Source: Montifringilla adamsi
Lineage: Eukaryota; Chordata; Aves; Passeriformes; Passeridae
Direction: 5' to 3'
Length of the DNA stretch: 64,000 nt
Assembly (NCBI GenBank): GCA_017590115.1
Contig: JAGGNK010015558.1
Span: 62,001 to 126,000, forward strand
Each line of letters begins with the position of its first letter. The stretch's first letter is position 1. The notes under the pieces were generated by a model. That model did no database searches. It saw only the letters and a list, made by a program, of their open reading frames with translations, and had not been told where the DNA came from. The position numbers were made by a program, and so were the translations under genes. Of this stretch, positions 1 to 13,900 are shown in pieces.

Positions 1-112
1 GCACCCACAAGGATCATCAAGTCCAGCTCTTAAGTGAATAGCCCATATAGGGATTGAACCCACAACCTCAGTGTTAATAGCACCATGCCCTAACCAACTG
101 AGCTAATTAGAG
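1..112 (-). mobile_element. SINE with tRNA-Ile-like head and CR1-like tail (TguSINE1-like), cut by window edge
   Basis: Read on the minus strand, 112-40 folds as a degenerate tRNA-Ile cloverleaf. It has an A box (TAGCTCAGTTGGTT, complement of 92-105), a B box (GGTTCAATCCC, complement of 50-60) and an anticodon loop CTATTAA. The 5' acceptor strand no longer pairs with the 3' strand, so it is not a working tRNA. The head runs straight into TTCACTTAAGAGCTGGACTT and GATGATCCTTGTGGGT, the latter being the familiar 3' end of CR1 LINEs. A tRNA-Ile head plus CR1 tail is the layout of the passerine SINE known as TguSINE1. That name is from memory. The 3' end lies outside the window. Confidence 0.85.
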
Positions 113-1895
113 ACAGCCACTGAAATGAATTTCTGAAATTCCAAAGGAAGAAGGGCCTTATACAAATTTGAGCAGGAAAGGTAAGTTACTACCAAAATAG
201 GATTTTGAATTGTAACTGGTTCACATGATATCTGTGTTTCTGTAGTAAAGGAAGAATGTGTCTTCAAATATAAATTCTTACAAGGCACAAAAATCTCACC
301 TTTAAAGGCAAGTGTTTTAACCAAGCATAATGGAAAAAAACAGATGCACTTGGATGTCTTGTTGAAGAAAATATTTCCTTTCTGCATATTTTAGAAGTGG
401 AAGTTAAGATACTGATCTGAAATATGGATAAGCTCTATTTGAGCCTTCATTATTTCTTTTAATCATTGGTGTAAAAGTTTTAAAATTAAGGGGATCACTC
501 TTAGTAGAAATGGTAAAGAAATGGTGGAATTCTGAAAAAGCCTGAGTATTTTATTCCTCTGAAAATATATTTAAGTCTCGGTGTTTACAGTGTTCTTTCT
601 TTTGCTTTAGGGATGAGTTTCTGAATTGAATAATTAGACTTGCATTTGAAGTAATTTACTAATTGAAATTTAAAGGTCTGTTAAGACTGCTATTTGAGAT
701 TTGTCTTAATATTCTGCTTTCAAGAGCGTCATTTGGAGGCCAAAAAATTACCTTATGATAAGTGAGATATTGATGGGTTCTAGTCCAAAATTCTGATCCT
801 GTTGTTTTACAGACATTTAAGTTTATTTTTACTGATTGGGAAAATTTTGCAAACTCGGTCTTAATTACAGTAAATATAAATTAATACTTTGAGCATCATA
901 ATTTTAAAAAAATAGAAGTCATTAGAAGTATTTTTCCCCTCTGTCTTATCTGTAATGTATCTGTACATAAACTTGTGTGCATGCTATCATAATGTTTGTA
1001 GAAAGGTAAGTAATAACTGCTATGGCACAGTGATAGCATGCTAAATTTTTTCTTCTGTGGATACAGATACAAGGTAATGCAACATGGGCTGGAAGAAAAG
1101 GTGCCTGCCTGCATGTGCTCTCCCTCTGTTTTCATTGCACTTCCACAAGTGCTGGTATGATTCTATCATTCCCTGAACAAGATCCTACAGAAACTCACAC
1201 TGTTTTCTGTACACGTGCTTCCTAAAATGTCTTTTAGTGAGATTAAATAAATTCTAGGTTTAGGAATGTATAGGAATAGATGAGGCTTAGGACATCAATT
1301 TGCAATGGCAACTGACTGTTAATTTGTGGCAAATGTAACGTGAGGAATTTCTTTAGATCCAGAACTTAGCTAGTATTCTTTTTTTGGTCCTATTGGGTCT
1401 CAATGATTTTTTTGGAAAAAAATTATTTATTGCTGTGTTTAAGGTTTTATGTGCCACTTCTAATTGTGTAGGCAATTGGTTGTGGAGAGGAAACACTGGA
1501 ACTAGCAATGCAGGGTTAGAAAAAGTGTGACTTTCAAAATTAGGGCTGTAGCTTTTCCTTTTTCATTTTTACTTATACCATTCTTGTTCATTCAAAGAAG
1601 GTAGATTGAAAGCCTTACACTGATGCTATATTATAAATGCAATTTTGAATGAGGACACTAATTAGATATAGGCAATTGAATTGTAGTTAGATGATGACTA
1701 GTATTTTATTTTTCAGTTTGAAGGAGTGAAAACATATGTGATTTTGAGTATCTTTGGCCATTGGCAGAGTAATTGTGCCATTCAGTTACTACCAACATTT
1801 GTAATTAGTTTATCTCATATTTTCAGGAAATATTACTTGTCATTAAAAAAGATTAAATTTGACCTAATGTTTATCCTCATTGTCATTTCTTTAAG
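113..1895. other. FCHO2 intron, 3' part; no other feature seen
   Basis: This is AT-rich sequence between the SINE and the first FCHO2 exon in the window. I looked for the preceding exon, expected to end near a GKERPG-like peptide just before the muHD linker, and did not find it. The short open frames here have no splice signals or family resemblance. The acceptor at 1894-1895 is preceded by a pyrimidine-rich stretch (ttctttaag). Confidence 0.7.
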
Positions 1896-1940
1896 GTCCT
1901 ATTGAGTTTGAAGAATGTAACACATCCAGTGTAGCCGAAG
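1896..1940 (+). CDS. FCHO2: FCHO2 exon, start of linker ([15 protein letters not shown])
   Basis: A 45-nt exon bounded by AG at 1894-1895 and GTGAGT from 1941. It starts with two bases completing a glycine codon and ends one base into the next glycine. The peptide corresponds to the human GLIEFEEC segment just after the F-BAR domain, so the membrane-binding module is encoded upstream of this window. Confidence 0.93.
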
Positions 1941-4900
1941 GTGAGTTGCTGTAGCATAGTTATTTACACAAGAATGCTGTGGATTAGGACCTGAACTGTG
2001 AAGCAAAGGGTACTCAGTGTGTGAGTCTGTATAACTTTTAAGTGTTCCACTAGACTAAAATGCAGTTTTTCTTTTGAGAAACAGACTTCAATGACAATAA
2101 GACTGATGCCTTGGGTTTTAGCTTTTATATTTTTCAGAGTCTCTACTGCCTGGTATGTACCATTGAAACTTTGTATTAGGTATTAGTAGGTTCTCTTCAC
2201 ACGGTAGTTAGACAAAACTATCCCTTCCCAAGTAGAGAATCAAGGACAACCATTGCCCAAAAAGCATAAACAACGGTGAAGAGAAGGGGGCAAGCCAGGG
2301 AGTTAGACTTCATGACCTGGAGCTGTAATTGGACAACTGAACCCAGTGTGTGGATGAACCAAAACTTATAAAAGTATAAAACTCATGGCCGGGATCCATA
2401 TTGGATACATCCTGGGTGTAGCCCTGGCCAGACTCTTGTACTGCCCAAGGTGTATTCTTTTAAGGCCTTTCAATAAATACCTGTTTTGTACATTTAGCTC
2501 TGTCTAGTCTCTGTTCCAAATCAGCCTTTCTAGGTATCAAGGCCTATAAAACCTCTATAAGACTAATGCATTAAGGTCAGATAATTTGAGTGTTTCTTAC
2601 AAGTATACTTTGGCTAGTGCTTTGTCTTTGCAGAGGTTTGGATTTGATTCAGTTAGGAATTCAGTGTTGTAGCTTAATTTGCAAGTGTCAAAACAATGGG
2701 CTCTTCCCATTGTTACTGTGTCAGTTAAACTAAGCCCAATGTAGTGTTCTAGTTGCAAAGTCTTTCTTTGTTGGTGCAGCTTGTTTTACTTAGGGGATTG
2801 TTTGAAGTGGTTAAGAACTGCTTGCTGTCCATAAGCTATGTCTTTACTTGTGGGACAGAGGAGTCAGCAGTATAACTTACAGCATCCAAAAACTTTTTTA
2901 AGTTGCCAAGATTTGGCTGAGACTTAAAATCTCTTGTAACTGAAGCAGAGAGGATCCATGTTCATAGATTACTCTCATACTCCATTTGCCATTATTTTTG
3001 TCTGCGTAAGACATAGAGGAAAAACAAAGCCCAGACACTTAAAAATAATCTTGGAGAAAATTATGCACCTCAGTATATATTACTGACTCTACAGCTACCT
3101 GATTTGAGAAGTTTGGAGTTATTGAAAATTTCTAGGAGCAGAAAGGTTCCTTATGTGATGTTTAATGTATTTTTGTAAAGGTAAATATAATAAAGTGCTT
3201 GAATTAACAGTGGTTTAATTTTGGAAACCAAATTATTTCTACCACTCTGCTCAAAAGCATGCTGTCATTAGTATCATGCATCAAAACCAAATTGTAGGCT
3301 AGTTGGATCAGATGCTTGCACTTAGCCATTTTGTTTGGCAGTCTACTTTGCCTCAGCAAACATTGTGAAGAAGCAGATGTGGCAGTAAGTCTGAGGGAAT
3401 ATTTAAGTGTATTTTAGTTTTAGTCCATTAAGTGGGAGTGAAAGCAATATGAAAGCAATGAAAGTACTTTTTTTCAGTACTGTAGCTATATGTATCCAGT
3501 GCTAAAATCAGGGAAGAAACAAAAGGGGAGAAGTGTAATTCCAAACGCTGTGAGAAGCAGTCTTGGAGCTGGATACAGGACTGAGAAATCATGAACTCGC
3601 ATCAGCTGGAAAGCCAGGAAACACTTTTATTTTTAACAGGACTGAGATCCTACTTTTGAGGAAAGACAGGAGCTTGAAGCTCCTGGGAACACACAGGGCA
3701 GAAGAAATAACGACAGGGTGTTGAACTGCAGTAGGTGGGGAAGGCAATGTTCAGTTTCTCATCCATGACTATTCAGGATCGCCTGGAGCAACAGCTCCTG
3801 TTGAGTTTTTGTGAGCAGAGTCCTCTTCCTCAAAACTGTCTATTAAAGATAACAGAGTCTGTATACCCAACTTGGAGATTCAAGTCAGTTTTGTAAGAAT
3901 TTTATTATTAATGTGTTGAACCCTATTTTGATTTTTTTTTAATTGATGTTTCACTTAAAGCAAATTGGAATAATGTTCCCTTAGTTTGGCTCCATATGTC
4001 TCCACTGCATACTTGTGGCAGCATTTAGAACATTGGATTCATATGCATCTGTGTTTGACATTGCTAAATATGCATTTATCTCTTTGATGTATGAATGAAA
4101 AGTTTTTGTTCTATAGGAATAAAACCACGGAAAAGGAAGCCTTTTGGTTTATCAGGAATAATGAAAAAAGAAAAAGATACTGAATCTGTGTAAGTATGTT
4201 TCCACCCTGAAGCCTTGTTTTGTATGAAAGCTAGTAATGGGGATAAAAAGTATGCAGTATTAAAAAAAAAAAAAAAAAAGGTTATAAACTTATAACAGCA
4301 GTTTAAAGGAACATAATGAATACAGAAACATCACAGTTATTTACAATTTTTGTGACCAAGGATTTTAACATAAATAACAAATAACAAGTGTATTCATAGT
4401 AGTCAACTCATGTTTCATTCTTTCCTGTGCATAGGTAAGTAGTTTTCCATTCTTCTACCTGTCAACATTGTAGATAATGTAGTCCACATTAATCCTAATA
4501 AAATATGTGCGTGGTAAAAGTACTGGATGGCTATGTTTGCAGAATTGAAGCTTCAGGTATTCTTCTGTTAGAAGAACTTCTACATATACTGTGAAAGGAC
4601 AGAAAAATGCAGTATGTCATGAGCATACTCACTTCTGAAACACCATCATTCCAGATCAGGACTGATGTCCCACGTATACCCTATGCTATATTCTTTGCAT
4701 GTACTCAGTTTCCCCGGGGTTAATCTGTGCAAAAAGTGTGTTTGAATAACAGTTCTGAGGTGAATTAGTCACAGTGTCTAGTATGTAGTATTTGTGGTCA
4801 GTGTATTTATTTCATAGTTTCTACATGTATTTTCTCAAGAAGACAGCTTACAATTTGACGAATTTGACAATATAGAAATATTCCCAGAGGCAATATCTGC

Positions 4901-7900
4901 ATACCTACTTTTTAAGATTAGTTTTTAAATTATTTTACTAGTTTTAGTTTTCTAACATACTGCTGAAAAATTCATGACCTTAGAACAGCAGGTGCTAATA
5001 GTATTTTGTTTCTATATTCACACACTCTATGAAAGAGACTTGCTTCTGAAATCTGAAAGAAAAATGTGTAATGGCGTGATATCAATCTCCTATGTAAAAT
5101 GTGCCATAGACATTTACAGAGATTCTTGCATTAAACCATAACTACTAAATGAACTAGAACATCACAAATAAATAAAAGAGGATTCATTGTGTGTTTACAT
5201 AATACATTCTAATACTTCTTTTATGATCTCTTTAGAGATATAGATTGCTAGTCTGTATTTTGTCTGATTTAATCTTCAGCTGACGATCTTGGCATGGACT
5301 GGAAATGATGAAACTGTCATCAGAAGCTTCTCTGCACAGAGAGGACCAGTCCTGCCTTGGTCTTGTGTTTTATTAGTCTGTAAGCTTGTTTAGTTTGTGT
5401 AGGGCAAGCTTTCTACATCTAGAAAAGCTCTCACGGTTAGTAGGCTTTTTGGTTTGTCAAGACAGTTTTTAAACTGTTGATGCCTGAACTGGTGTGTCTA
5501 GTAATGGTTTTAATTCAAGGAAATACCACACAGGGTGCATTCTATTGCATATTGCTGTAGTGTAGCCAGGGATTTCACTTCTAACCACTGCTTTGCATGA
5601 TTTGATTATTTCAGTTTTTATCTACAATCCTTAAATTCCCTTATAAGATCTCCATTTTCTCAAATATTATCTTATAGCAGAAGGATGACCCAGTTCTTTA
5701 ATTTAAAAAGAATTATCTAGTATATCTACTGATTTAAAAGTACTTCCATCTGCAGCTTGATGTCCTCATTCTCCACCCCACCAATGTTTGTAAACTGCTG
5801 TGTTTTTCTTGCATCTATAGAATAGATCCTGAGAGATGCTGGTAGTATTCCTCTGAGTGATACTAGATCTGCCGTTTCTGTTTGAGATCTCTTAGCTCAC
5901 TGATTTTGGAAATCTTCATTGTGGGCTGAAATATATTCATTCATTTGCCTCATATTTCACATTTGTCACCTTTTATGTACCTCTGACTATCTTGTTTGCA
6001 TACAGACTTTTTGAAACCACATCTCTCAAGGGAATGATATACTTTGTCTTTTCAAGCAGTAAAATATCTTTCAGAACAACTCTATTGCTATGAAAGATGT
6101 AAAGCAACTAGAAGTTTGATCACATGTGTCTTCTTTTGTGTGAGGCCTTTCAGAGAAGATGGAGTCCTTCATCTCATTGTCAGTTCCTTAACAAGCTTTA
6201 CTGAATTTTGTATTAATGCTTCCATGTTAGCAAGTTTTTTGCACCTGTTTTTAACACACTGTAGTAAAAGCTACATTTTTTGCTTTTAACCCTTTTTTTT
6301 TTCAGAGAAGATGTTTTAGATTAAAATATATTTTATTTTTGCCACGTGCTTTTTTCTGTACATGCATGTGTAGGATGTTCAGACTAATGATATAGAAACA
6401 CTCTTTATTAAGTTACGCCATCACGATTTGTCAGCGTGCAAATTAGAGAGGACTTGTATGCTACTCAAGTATTCCCACATTCTGTAAATGTAATTGCTTC
6501 TGCTTTTTGAAGACATGAGAGAAAATCAGTGTTATTCATTATTTTTCGTACTACTACTCAAATTCAAGTTGTAGTGGAAAAGTGTAACACCTGTGAATAT
6601 GTGGTTGCAACCACTGCCTTCCCGCAGACAACTTTTTTAAGTGCTTTTTAGGACGGTACTCAGTTATTTTGTTCAGCATCTTCTGTTCAGCATTGACTGC
6701 AACTGTGCTTGACAAACACAAACTAAGAATGAAACTCTAGAAGAGGAAGCTCTGAATTCCTCTGAAGAAAATCTTAATTTCTTTGTGAACTGGATTTTGT
6801 CCAAAACATTTTGCACTTACAGGTAGGTTATTTCATTAGGATTGGTGACTTCTGCTTATCGCACCCATCAACCATGAAGACTTGAAACTTAAAGTATATT
6901 CATCCACAACACAGTGTGGTAGTCCTCACTTTCCTTGATATTTTTGTTATTAATTCTTTTCAGTAATATGTGAGTTTGTTTTTTCATAATTTCTTCCGAG
7001 TTTTTCTTCTGCAGGTGTTAAACTGTCAAGTGTTATTTAAATCTCATTCAGTTAAATGTGGATTATTTAAAGTAAAAATTTCTAGAATCTGAGAGGCAAA
7101 AGGGTCAAATGCACTGTTTTAAATTCATTTAAAATACTGAAGGAAATTTTGTGTGAATGAAATAAGTTATGCCTTCTATAATTGTAAATTTTCTTTTTTT
7201 TTTTAATAGGGAGTGTCCAGATGCAGACTCAGTTGTAAGTAGACTTATTTCCAAAATAAATGCATATGCTTATACTATCAAGCCCTACAATCTGATGAAA
7301 CTTAACTTACGTACAGTCCCTGCAATACACAATTTATCTGATAGAGGATTTCGTATTTTCATAGTATACTCGAAGTGTTAATTTTGTGCCGTACATGATC
7401 TTCAGCACTATGTACAAACAAGTGTCAGTAATGCATTTTTTTTCCTAACAATATTAGGTTTTAAGCAAGGTGTTTTCACTGCAAATATGTGTTACTTTAT
7501 TTTTCAGCTAATAATTTGAATTCCTTGGCTAATAGATTCTAAGAAAGAAAAATATTTAGTTTATTGTGGACTCAACTTTATGTTGTCATATTCCTCTGCT
7601 TACTACTGTTTCTTTTGAGAAGCCCTTCTAATATTGACTGGGTTCTGCTTTACCACTGGCAATAGAGTGTAGGAACACACCATTTAAAATATGGCTTTAA
7701 ATGCAGCATTTCTAAATGCACTTTATTAATGGTCTAGTTTTCATTACTGTTAGTTAGATCTGTGAGATGTCTTACAATTTTTTTTAGTCAATTCAGGTAA
7801 GTGACCATTTCAAATTAAATATGTTAATGATTTTTATTTCCTTAATTTAGTCTTTTCTTTCTATGCAAACATTTATGTTCTCTTGAATTAACATATGACA

Positions 7901-10900
7901 AAGATTGTAACTCCCTGTAGCTATGTTTTGGAAAAATTTACAGAGTAATCTAAGTGATTTTCTGTAGACTTATTTATTTTTCATTCATTCATTTAGGTGC
8001 AAATTATATTACACGATTTTATTTTGTGGATTTTCGTATTTTTATTTGGTAACTAAGAGGTTTTAGTACCTAACATTAAAATTTGTTTTGAGAAACTTGA
8101 TTTGAAACATCTAGTAAAACTGTCCTTCTAAATGAAGAAAGTTTTACCACATAACAGAACTGTATGTGTAAGAACAGATGTGTAATTCTTGCCAAGACAG
8201 TTATTTTATATTGTGTTATTTTATATTGACTTACAACAAGTTTCTTTCTTTGGATGCATTTAAAAGACAGTAACAATAGAAGTTTCCTTATAATTACAAT
8301 TTAATTACATAAAATAATTTGACACTACAGGTTGAGTCATTGGAGTGAACCACAACTTGATTTGAGTTGCAGTGTTTATTTTCTTTGCTTATTTTGGTCT
8401 CCACGTTTTTTGAAAACAATTAGTTCAAACAATTCAAGTATAAATTGGTTTGGCGTTCTATCTGGCTACATGAGGCACACCATATGATCATCTAGGTTAA
8501 TTGTTGATATTGGTGGTTTGGTTTGGTTTGGTTTTTTTTTTGCCTGCTCAACATTTTATGACTGCATTTGTAACTTAAAATTTGGTCTGTGGTTTCTGCT
8601 TGCTTTTTTCAAGCCACAATAGTATTTTGTATAGTGATTGAATGCTTTAAAAGTAGAAGTTATTATTGTAATTGTTGTGAAAAAATGATGTGAGATTCAT
8701 TTCACCCCTAACAAACAAGCAATCCAAAGTGCTCTTATGTTTTAAGGTTGGAGTCCTCTTCTGAAAGATCTCATTTCAAATGCTTTTAATTTTTCTTTTC
8801 TTCTACTTATGGGTTTCCTTTCTGTTTAATTTTTCAAACCTAATCTAAATACTTTAAACAGCCTCTATCATCTCTAGGAGAATTTGTTTGGTATGGATAT
8901 TTGCAACAAATTATATGTTTCAAGAAATTGAACTTGGAAGACTATTATTAAACAAAAAATATTAAAGCAATATTAATTTGGGTTTGATTGCTGGGAAATA
9001 CTGAGGAACAGACCTCAGAAAATTCAACTTAAGATGTCCCAGTTATTATTTTTTCAGTTTTGATCACTCACAGAAAACCTGTCTGGTATATATATGATTG
9101 TGATCATTTTCTTAAAGGTGGCTTTTGTTTATTTGTCAAGAATTTTAATTATGTGACAAGAATGTGAGTGATAACTAGTCTTCAATTATATATAAGCACC
9201 AAGGTAAAAATATTGCAAATTTTCAAGTTAAGGATGTAGCAATAGCTGATTTCTGTATATTGTCTACCAGTTCTGTGTGCTACTGTGAATCTTTGAACAT
9301 ACTATGTAGACAATATCATTACGGTCTTCTCACTAGTGCAAAATGTGTAACGTAGTCTATCAGATTTCTGTTTCCAAAAACAAAATGGTGAGATGGGTCA
9401 AAAATGTCTTTTGTCCCAAAATCCTCTCAAATTTATATGTGGTGAGACAGATATGCTTATGCTCATCCTTTTGTAGTATCCAGATTATATATACTGGAAA
9501 ATGGAATTAATGTTTTATTAATTTAGCATTTTTATGTAATGGCTGTTAGAGGTTTTCGTGGGCTCATTAGTAGGCAGCTGTGGACTGAGAACTGGTATTT
9601 GTTAAAAAAGTTGACCACTTGAATAAGCAGTGTCTGTTTAAATATAGGTGACAGAATCCCATGACATTTAAAATTCCTGAGTTTTTTATGTGTCAGTCTA
9701 TAGCATAACTTCCATTAAGCTAAAGCTTGATAATTAAGAAAAATGGAAAGTCTGTAGTAGAAAGTGTATGCATTGGAAAGAGATAGCAATTGAAGACTGA
9801 CTATGGGGGTTTTGCTTCAGAACATTTTTCTAAAGGCTGAAATGTCTTGTTTCCCATGAGTTTGCCATGTCTCTAGAGATGTTCTCTAGGAAGATATGAG
9901 ATCTAAAAGAAACTTTTATTTCAGGGAAACATTTGCAAGGTTCCACTTGCGTCTAGTAAGATCTGAATTGGGATTGCAACCCTTCCCTTGGTTAGGATGC
10001 TTGCTGATCTCCTTTTTCTACTTCTTTGCCTATTTTCACGAAGACTGTAGTAATGTAATTATCTTTGAGTTCTCTGTTCTTTTTGTCAAATCCATTTGAA
10101 ATTGTCCAGTAAGTTCAAAAGTAATTAAGAAGGGAGTCACCGATGTACAGAACATAATGCTGAAAGTTCTTTTTTCATGGGAAACTGAAATGCAAACACA
10201 TACCAAGGCATCTGAAACTTTTCATTAGCATTTTCATATGTGAATGTAGCATAATTACGGTTATATAGAATTATAGACCATTTTTTTATTGTTGGGGACT
10301 GGTTGAATTTGGAACCATCAGTTTCTGAGAGGTGGAACACAAAAGTAATCTAATATTTATTGAAATTAAAGTATTTTTCCTTATTTGCATTTTACAACAT
10401 TTTGTTCTGGCATTTTTCAGATAGTTACTATTGAGGACAAGGCTCTCTATCATAGCACAAGACAGGGGCACTTGGAATTCCCATTTTACTTTCTTTCTGC
10501 GTTTCTGACAATAGGAGAAACTGTCTGCTCTCTTCTGTGTCTTTTGGGTTAATAGGCACCCTAAGGAGAGGAGACCAATATTATGCCTCTGTCTTAACCT
10601 GAGTATATGCCAGAGTCAAATTTACATCTCAAATATGTCAAAAGTGGAGAGCCTTTTTGTTCACTTGTTCCAGCCTATGAGCTTCAGCTGCTTACTTTGA
10701 GTCCTCATCTGGATTACAGGAAGCCAGTTGAGTTCTGGCAGAAAAAAATAGAGTGAGCTGTTCAGCTGCACTGCGTCTTGAAGCATACCCTCAGGAAAAC
10801 TTGATAAGAGCTCTCATAACCACTGTAGTTATCCCAGCAGAAGAGAAAATATAAAGAAATCAAACTGGGGCATAGTGAAGGTTCTTTGCTCTTGACAGAT

Positions 10901-13900
10901 GACCAGCCTGTTAGCAGTGCTAGTGTTGCAGAGGAAGGGCCAAATGAAGCTGCTAGACTACAGTGCTCCGTATGGTCCTCCCTTGTCCTTTGTATGTGGC
11001 CCAGAGATGCTAATAACATGGTAATGGTGTGGCTTCTTCAATCACTTTTAGATGACAGATGGGACAGAGCAAGGAAACTGAAATAAATTTTTCACCAAAG
11101 CTAAAAAATGTGTTTTGTCAATAGAATGGTTGGTTCTCAACCTTCTTATACAGGAAATTTTATTTTACTTATCAAGGCCTTATGTTTTATTTCTTTGAAA
11201 ATTTATTAACCCCAGAAAGCTTGTGGAGTATGCCATGGCAAAGACAAAGGTACCCAACCTAAGATTGTGGCATATGTTTAAAGCTATATAAGATCTCAAT
11301 TAATGCCTTACATCTGCAAACACGGGGAAAACTGGCTTTTATAGCTACATATTCAGTTGCTTAACAGAACCTGAGAAAGGCTTCCTGGAAATCCACCACT
11401 TCCAGTTGCTTTTGCAGTTGCTTTCTTTCTAGCTGCTTTGCAGAGTTCAGGTCACATGCATAATGAAGTTATTGGGAGGTTTTTGACTGCAAAGAGCAGT
11501 ACACATGTTTGTGTAGGGGACTAAAGCAGATCTCCATCCCCATTGTATTAATAACAACTTTTCTCAAAGGCCAAAGTTTGCAAAGATCGTAATCTCGTGT
11601 GTTGAAGTTCAAAAATTATACATTGGTTGTGAGGTTGAGGTTGTGAACTCAGCCTCTGATCAGCATGGTAGGCAAATCAGGTCTTATCTGTGTTGTGCGC
11701 CTGATATTTAAGATACACTGTTATTCATTACATAATATATAGTTCTGTAATTGTAGGAGTGTGGAAGAGGGAGTAAAAATTAGTCAAATAAATGTAAATG
11801 CCTTCATTAACATCAGAATCATGAATATGTGTCTCTCAGTTTGCCGTATTATCTACCACTGTTATTAAATGTAGATTTGCAAATGAAATGTTGGTATTTC
11901 AGAAAGCACATTCATCAGTTCAACCATTCAAAATATTGAGAACAGTATTTTGAAATTACTACTCAACTTGTAAGATTGTGAGGTATCATTTTATTTGTGC
12001 ATGACACAATCTTCCTTTGTCTATCCAAAGGCATATCAAGTATCTACTCCACCCATTTTTTACGTTGGTTTACATAAAAATATAAATTCAGTATCTAGTT
12101 AATTAAAACAAGTGTTAACAATTATCATAAATTGGCACATTCAATCTGGGTTCAATCAATCTGGATTACTGACAAGGCTGGAAATACAAAGCAAATTATT
12201 TATGTGTGTATATGCTGTTTCATGTCAGATGTTTGAAATTATTTAAATTTCAAACATCTATGTATTTAAATTTCAGATATAGGAAAAAATTACAAATTAA
12301 GTTGTCTAGATAGGGTTCAAAAAGAAGTGATAACATAGACTAGCTGAAAGAGAAGGAAGGAATTTTCTTCTCGGAGACTGTTCAGAACTTAAGCTGTACA
12401 GTATTCATCTCTGTTATGTACATGAAGTTGTGAAAACAGACTGCATGCTGAAGGGCTGTTTCTGAGGAACAGATGATTCAAGTATATTATCAAGATCAGA
12501 AATAATTGTCATGAAAGTATTAAGAAAGATAGTTAAATATTTTAAGATTTTGGTACTTTCTTCATCCTAGAAATTTTTCAGTAAATTAAAAATAGTACAA
12601 TGAAAATAACTTCTGCAAACTTCTCTCATAATTTTATATCAAAATAGTCAGTTTTGCCTGACTATTTATATAATCAGCTACATTGTGCATGCTGTGTCAG
12701 CCCAGTAATAGTATCCTGTACATATATGGCCCAGTTGTATAAAAATTAAATGTTGTATATTTAAAGATTTTTATTGATTTTCAATTCATCTTAGCCATGA
12801 ATGTCCCTGATCTATGGAAAATCACCTAGTGTGACAATTAAATTAATTTCAGAATTCAGAATTTGTAGTATTACAAGAAAATAAACTACCCTGTAGCTAT
12901 ATGTTTTTGTTCTGTTTACTTTGATGTCAAGTTTCATTAGTGGTTTTTGGTATATAAACAAGGTCAGCTTGAGGTCAAGCATAGCTAAGAATCCTGATTT
13001 GAGCAAGTAGAGCTAAAGTATTGGACTGTGTGATTGTACTGTTATTACTTTTTTGTTGTTGTAATTATTTGTTTATTTATTTATTTATTAATCAAATAGC
13101 AGTAAAGTCTAGATCTTGCAAATATTTCAAGAAATTGTATCTATATTGTCTGTATTTTAAGTTTTGAGAGCTCTGATGTTGATTTTTGGCCTTAATTTGA
13201 TGTAGTATTTAATTTGGTATGTCTTACATCTGTACAAGATGGTATTTCTTATACCTTTATTAGCAGAAAGTTTGCGCTGTGTGTAAACTCTATTTTTTTC
13301 AGAAGTGCTAAATTTAGGGAGCTACACAGAGGAGATAATTTCTTAGTGAATTATCAGACATCCCATTTAAGATATCTGTAAAAGATAAAGAAGGATAACT
13401 ACTTTTGAATAATTTTAATGTTTATGTTCTGTACTTCCAAAGCCATTCAGAGATATTCTCTTTAAACTTGGCTTCAAATTTTATCTGAAGTTGTGAGGTT
13501 CCTTTCTTGTCCACTTCAAATCACTAGCATAAGTCATTTTGTTATATCTCTTGACTTCTGACAAATTATGTTTTGGCCATACTGTGTATACATATCTGTT
13601 GGTCAAAATGTTTCCCAGTACCTACTTTCTGATAGAATATACTGATGTTACACTAGAATAAATTACTTTTATATGTATACGTATTCTAATTTTTATAGCA
13701 TATTAGTAACTACTGAAATAACTGCATTTTGAAGACACCTAGGTTGTGTTTTTTTGTGATAAATTTACTGATATGTTAAGCAGTTCACATACAGGGCCTG
13801 TGGATTTAAAGTTGTGAGTGGATTTTTTTGGTTCCGAGTGGAGAAAGTATCTACGTATCCATGTTTATCCTGTATATGTAACAGATGATGTGAAGGTTTT

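Noticed and set aside
40..112. A tRNA gene (Ile-like, anticodon loop CTATTAA)
   Set aside because: The acceptor stem does not pair and the sequence continues directly into a CR1-like tail, so it is the head of a SINE and not a functional tRNA.
10886..11086. Possible exon beginning after a ttgacag acceptor-like site
   Set aside because: No matching donor keeps frame with neighbouring FCHO2 exons, and the peptide is not part of the family.
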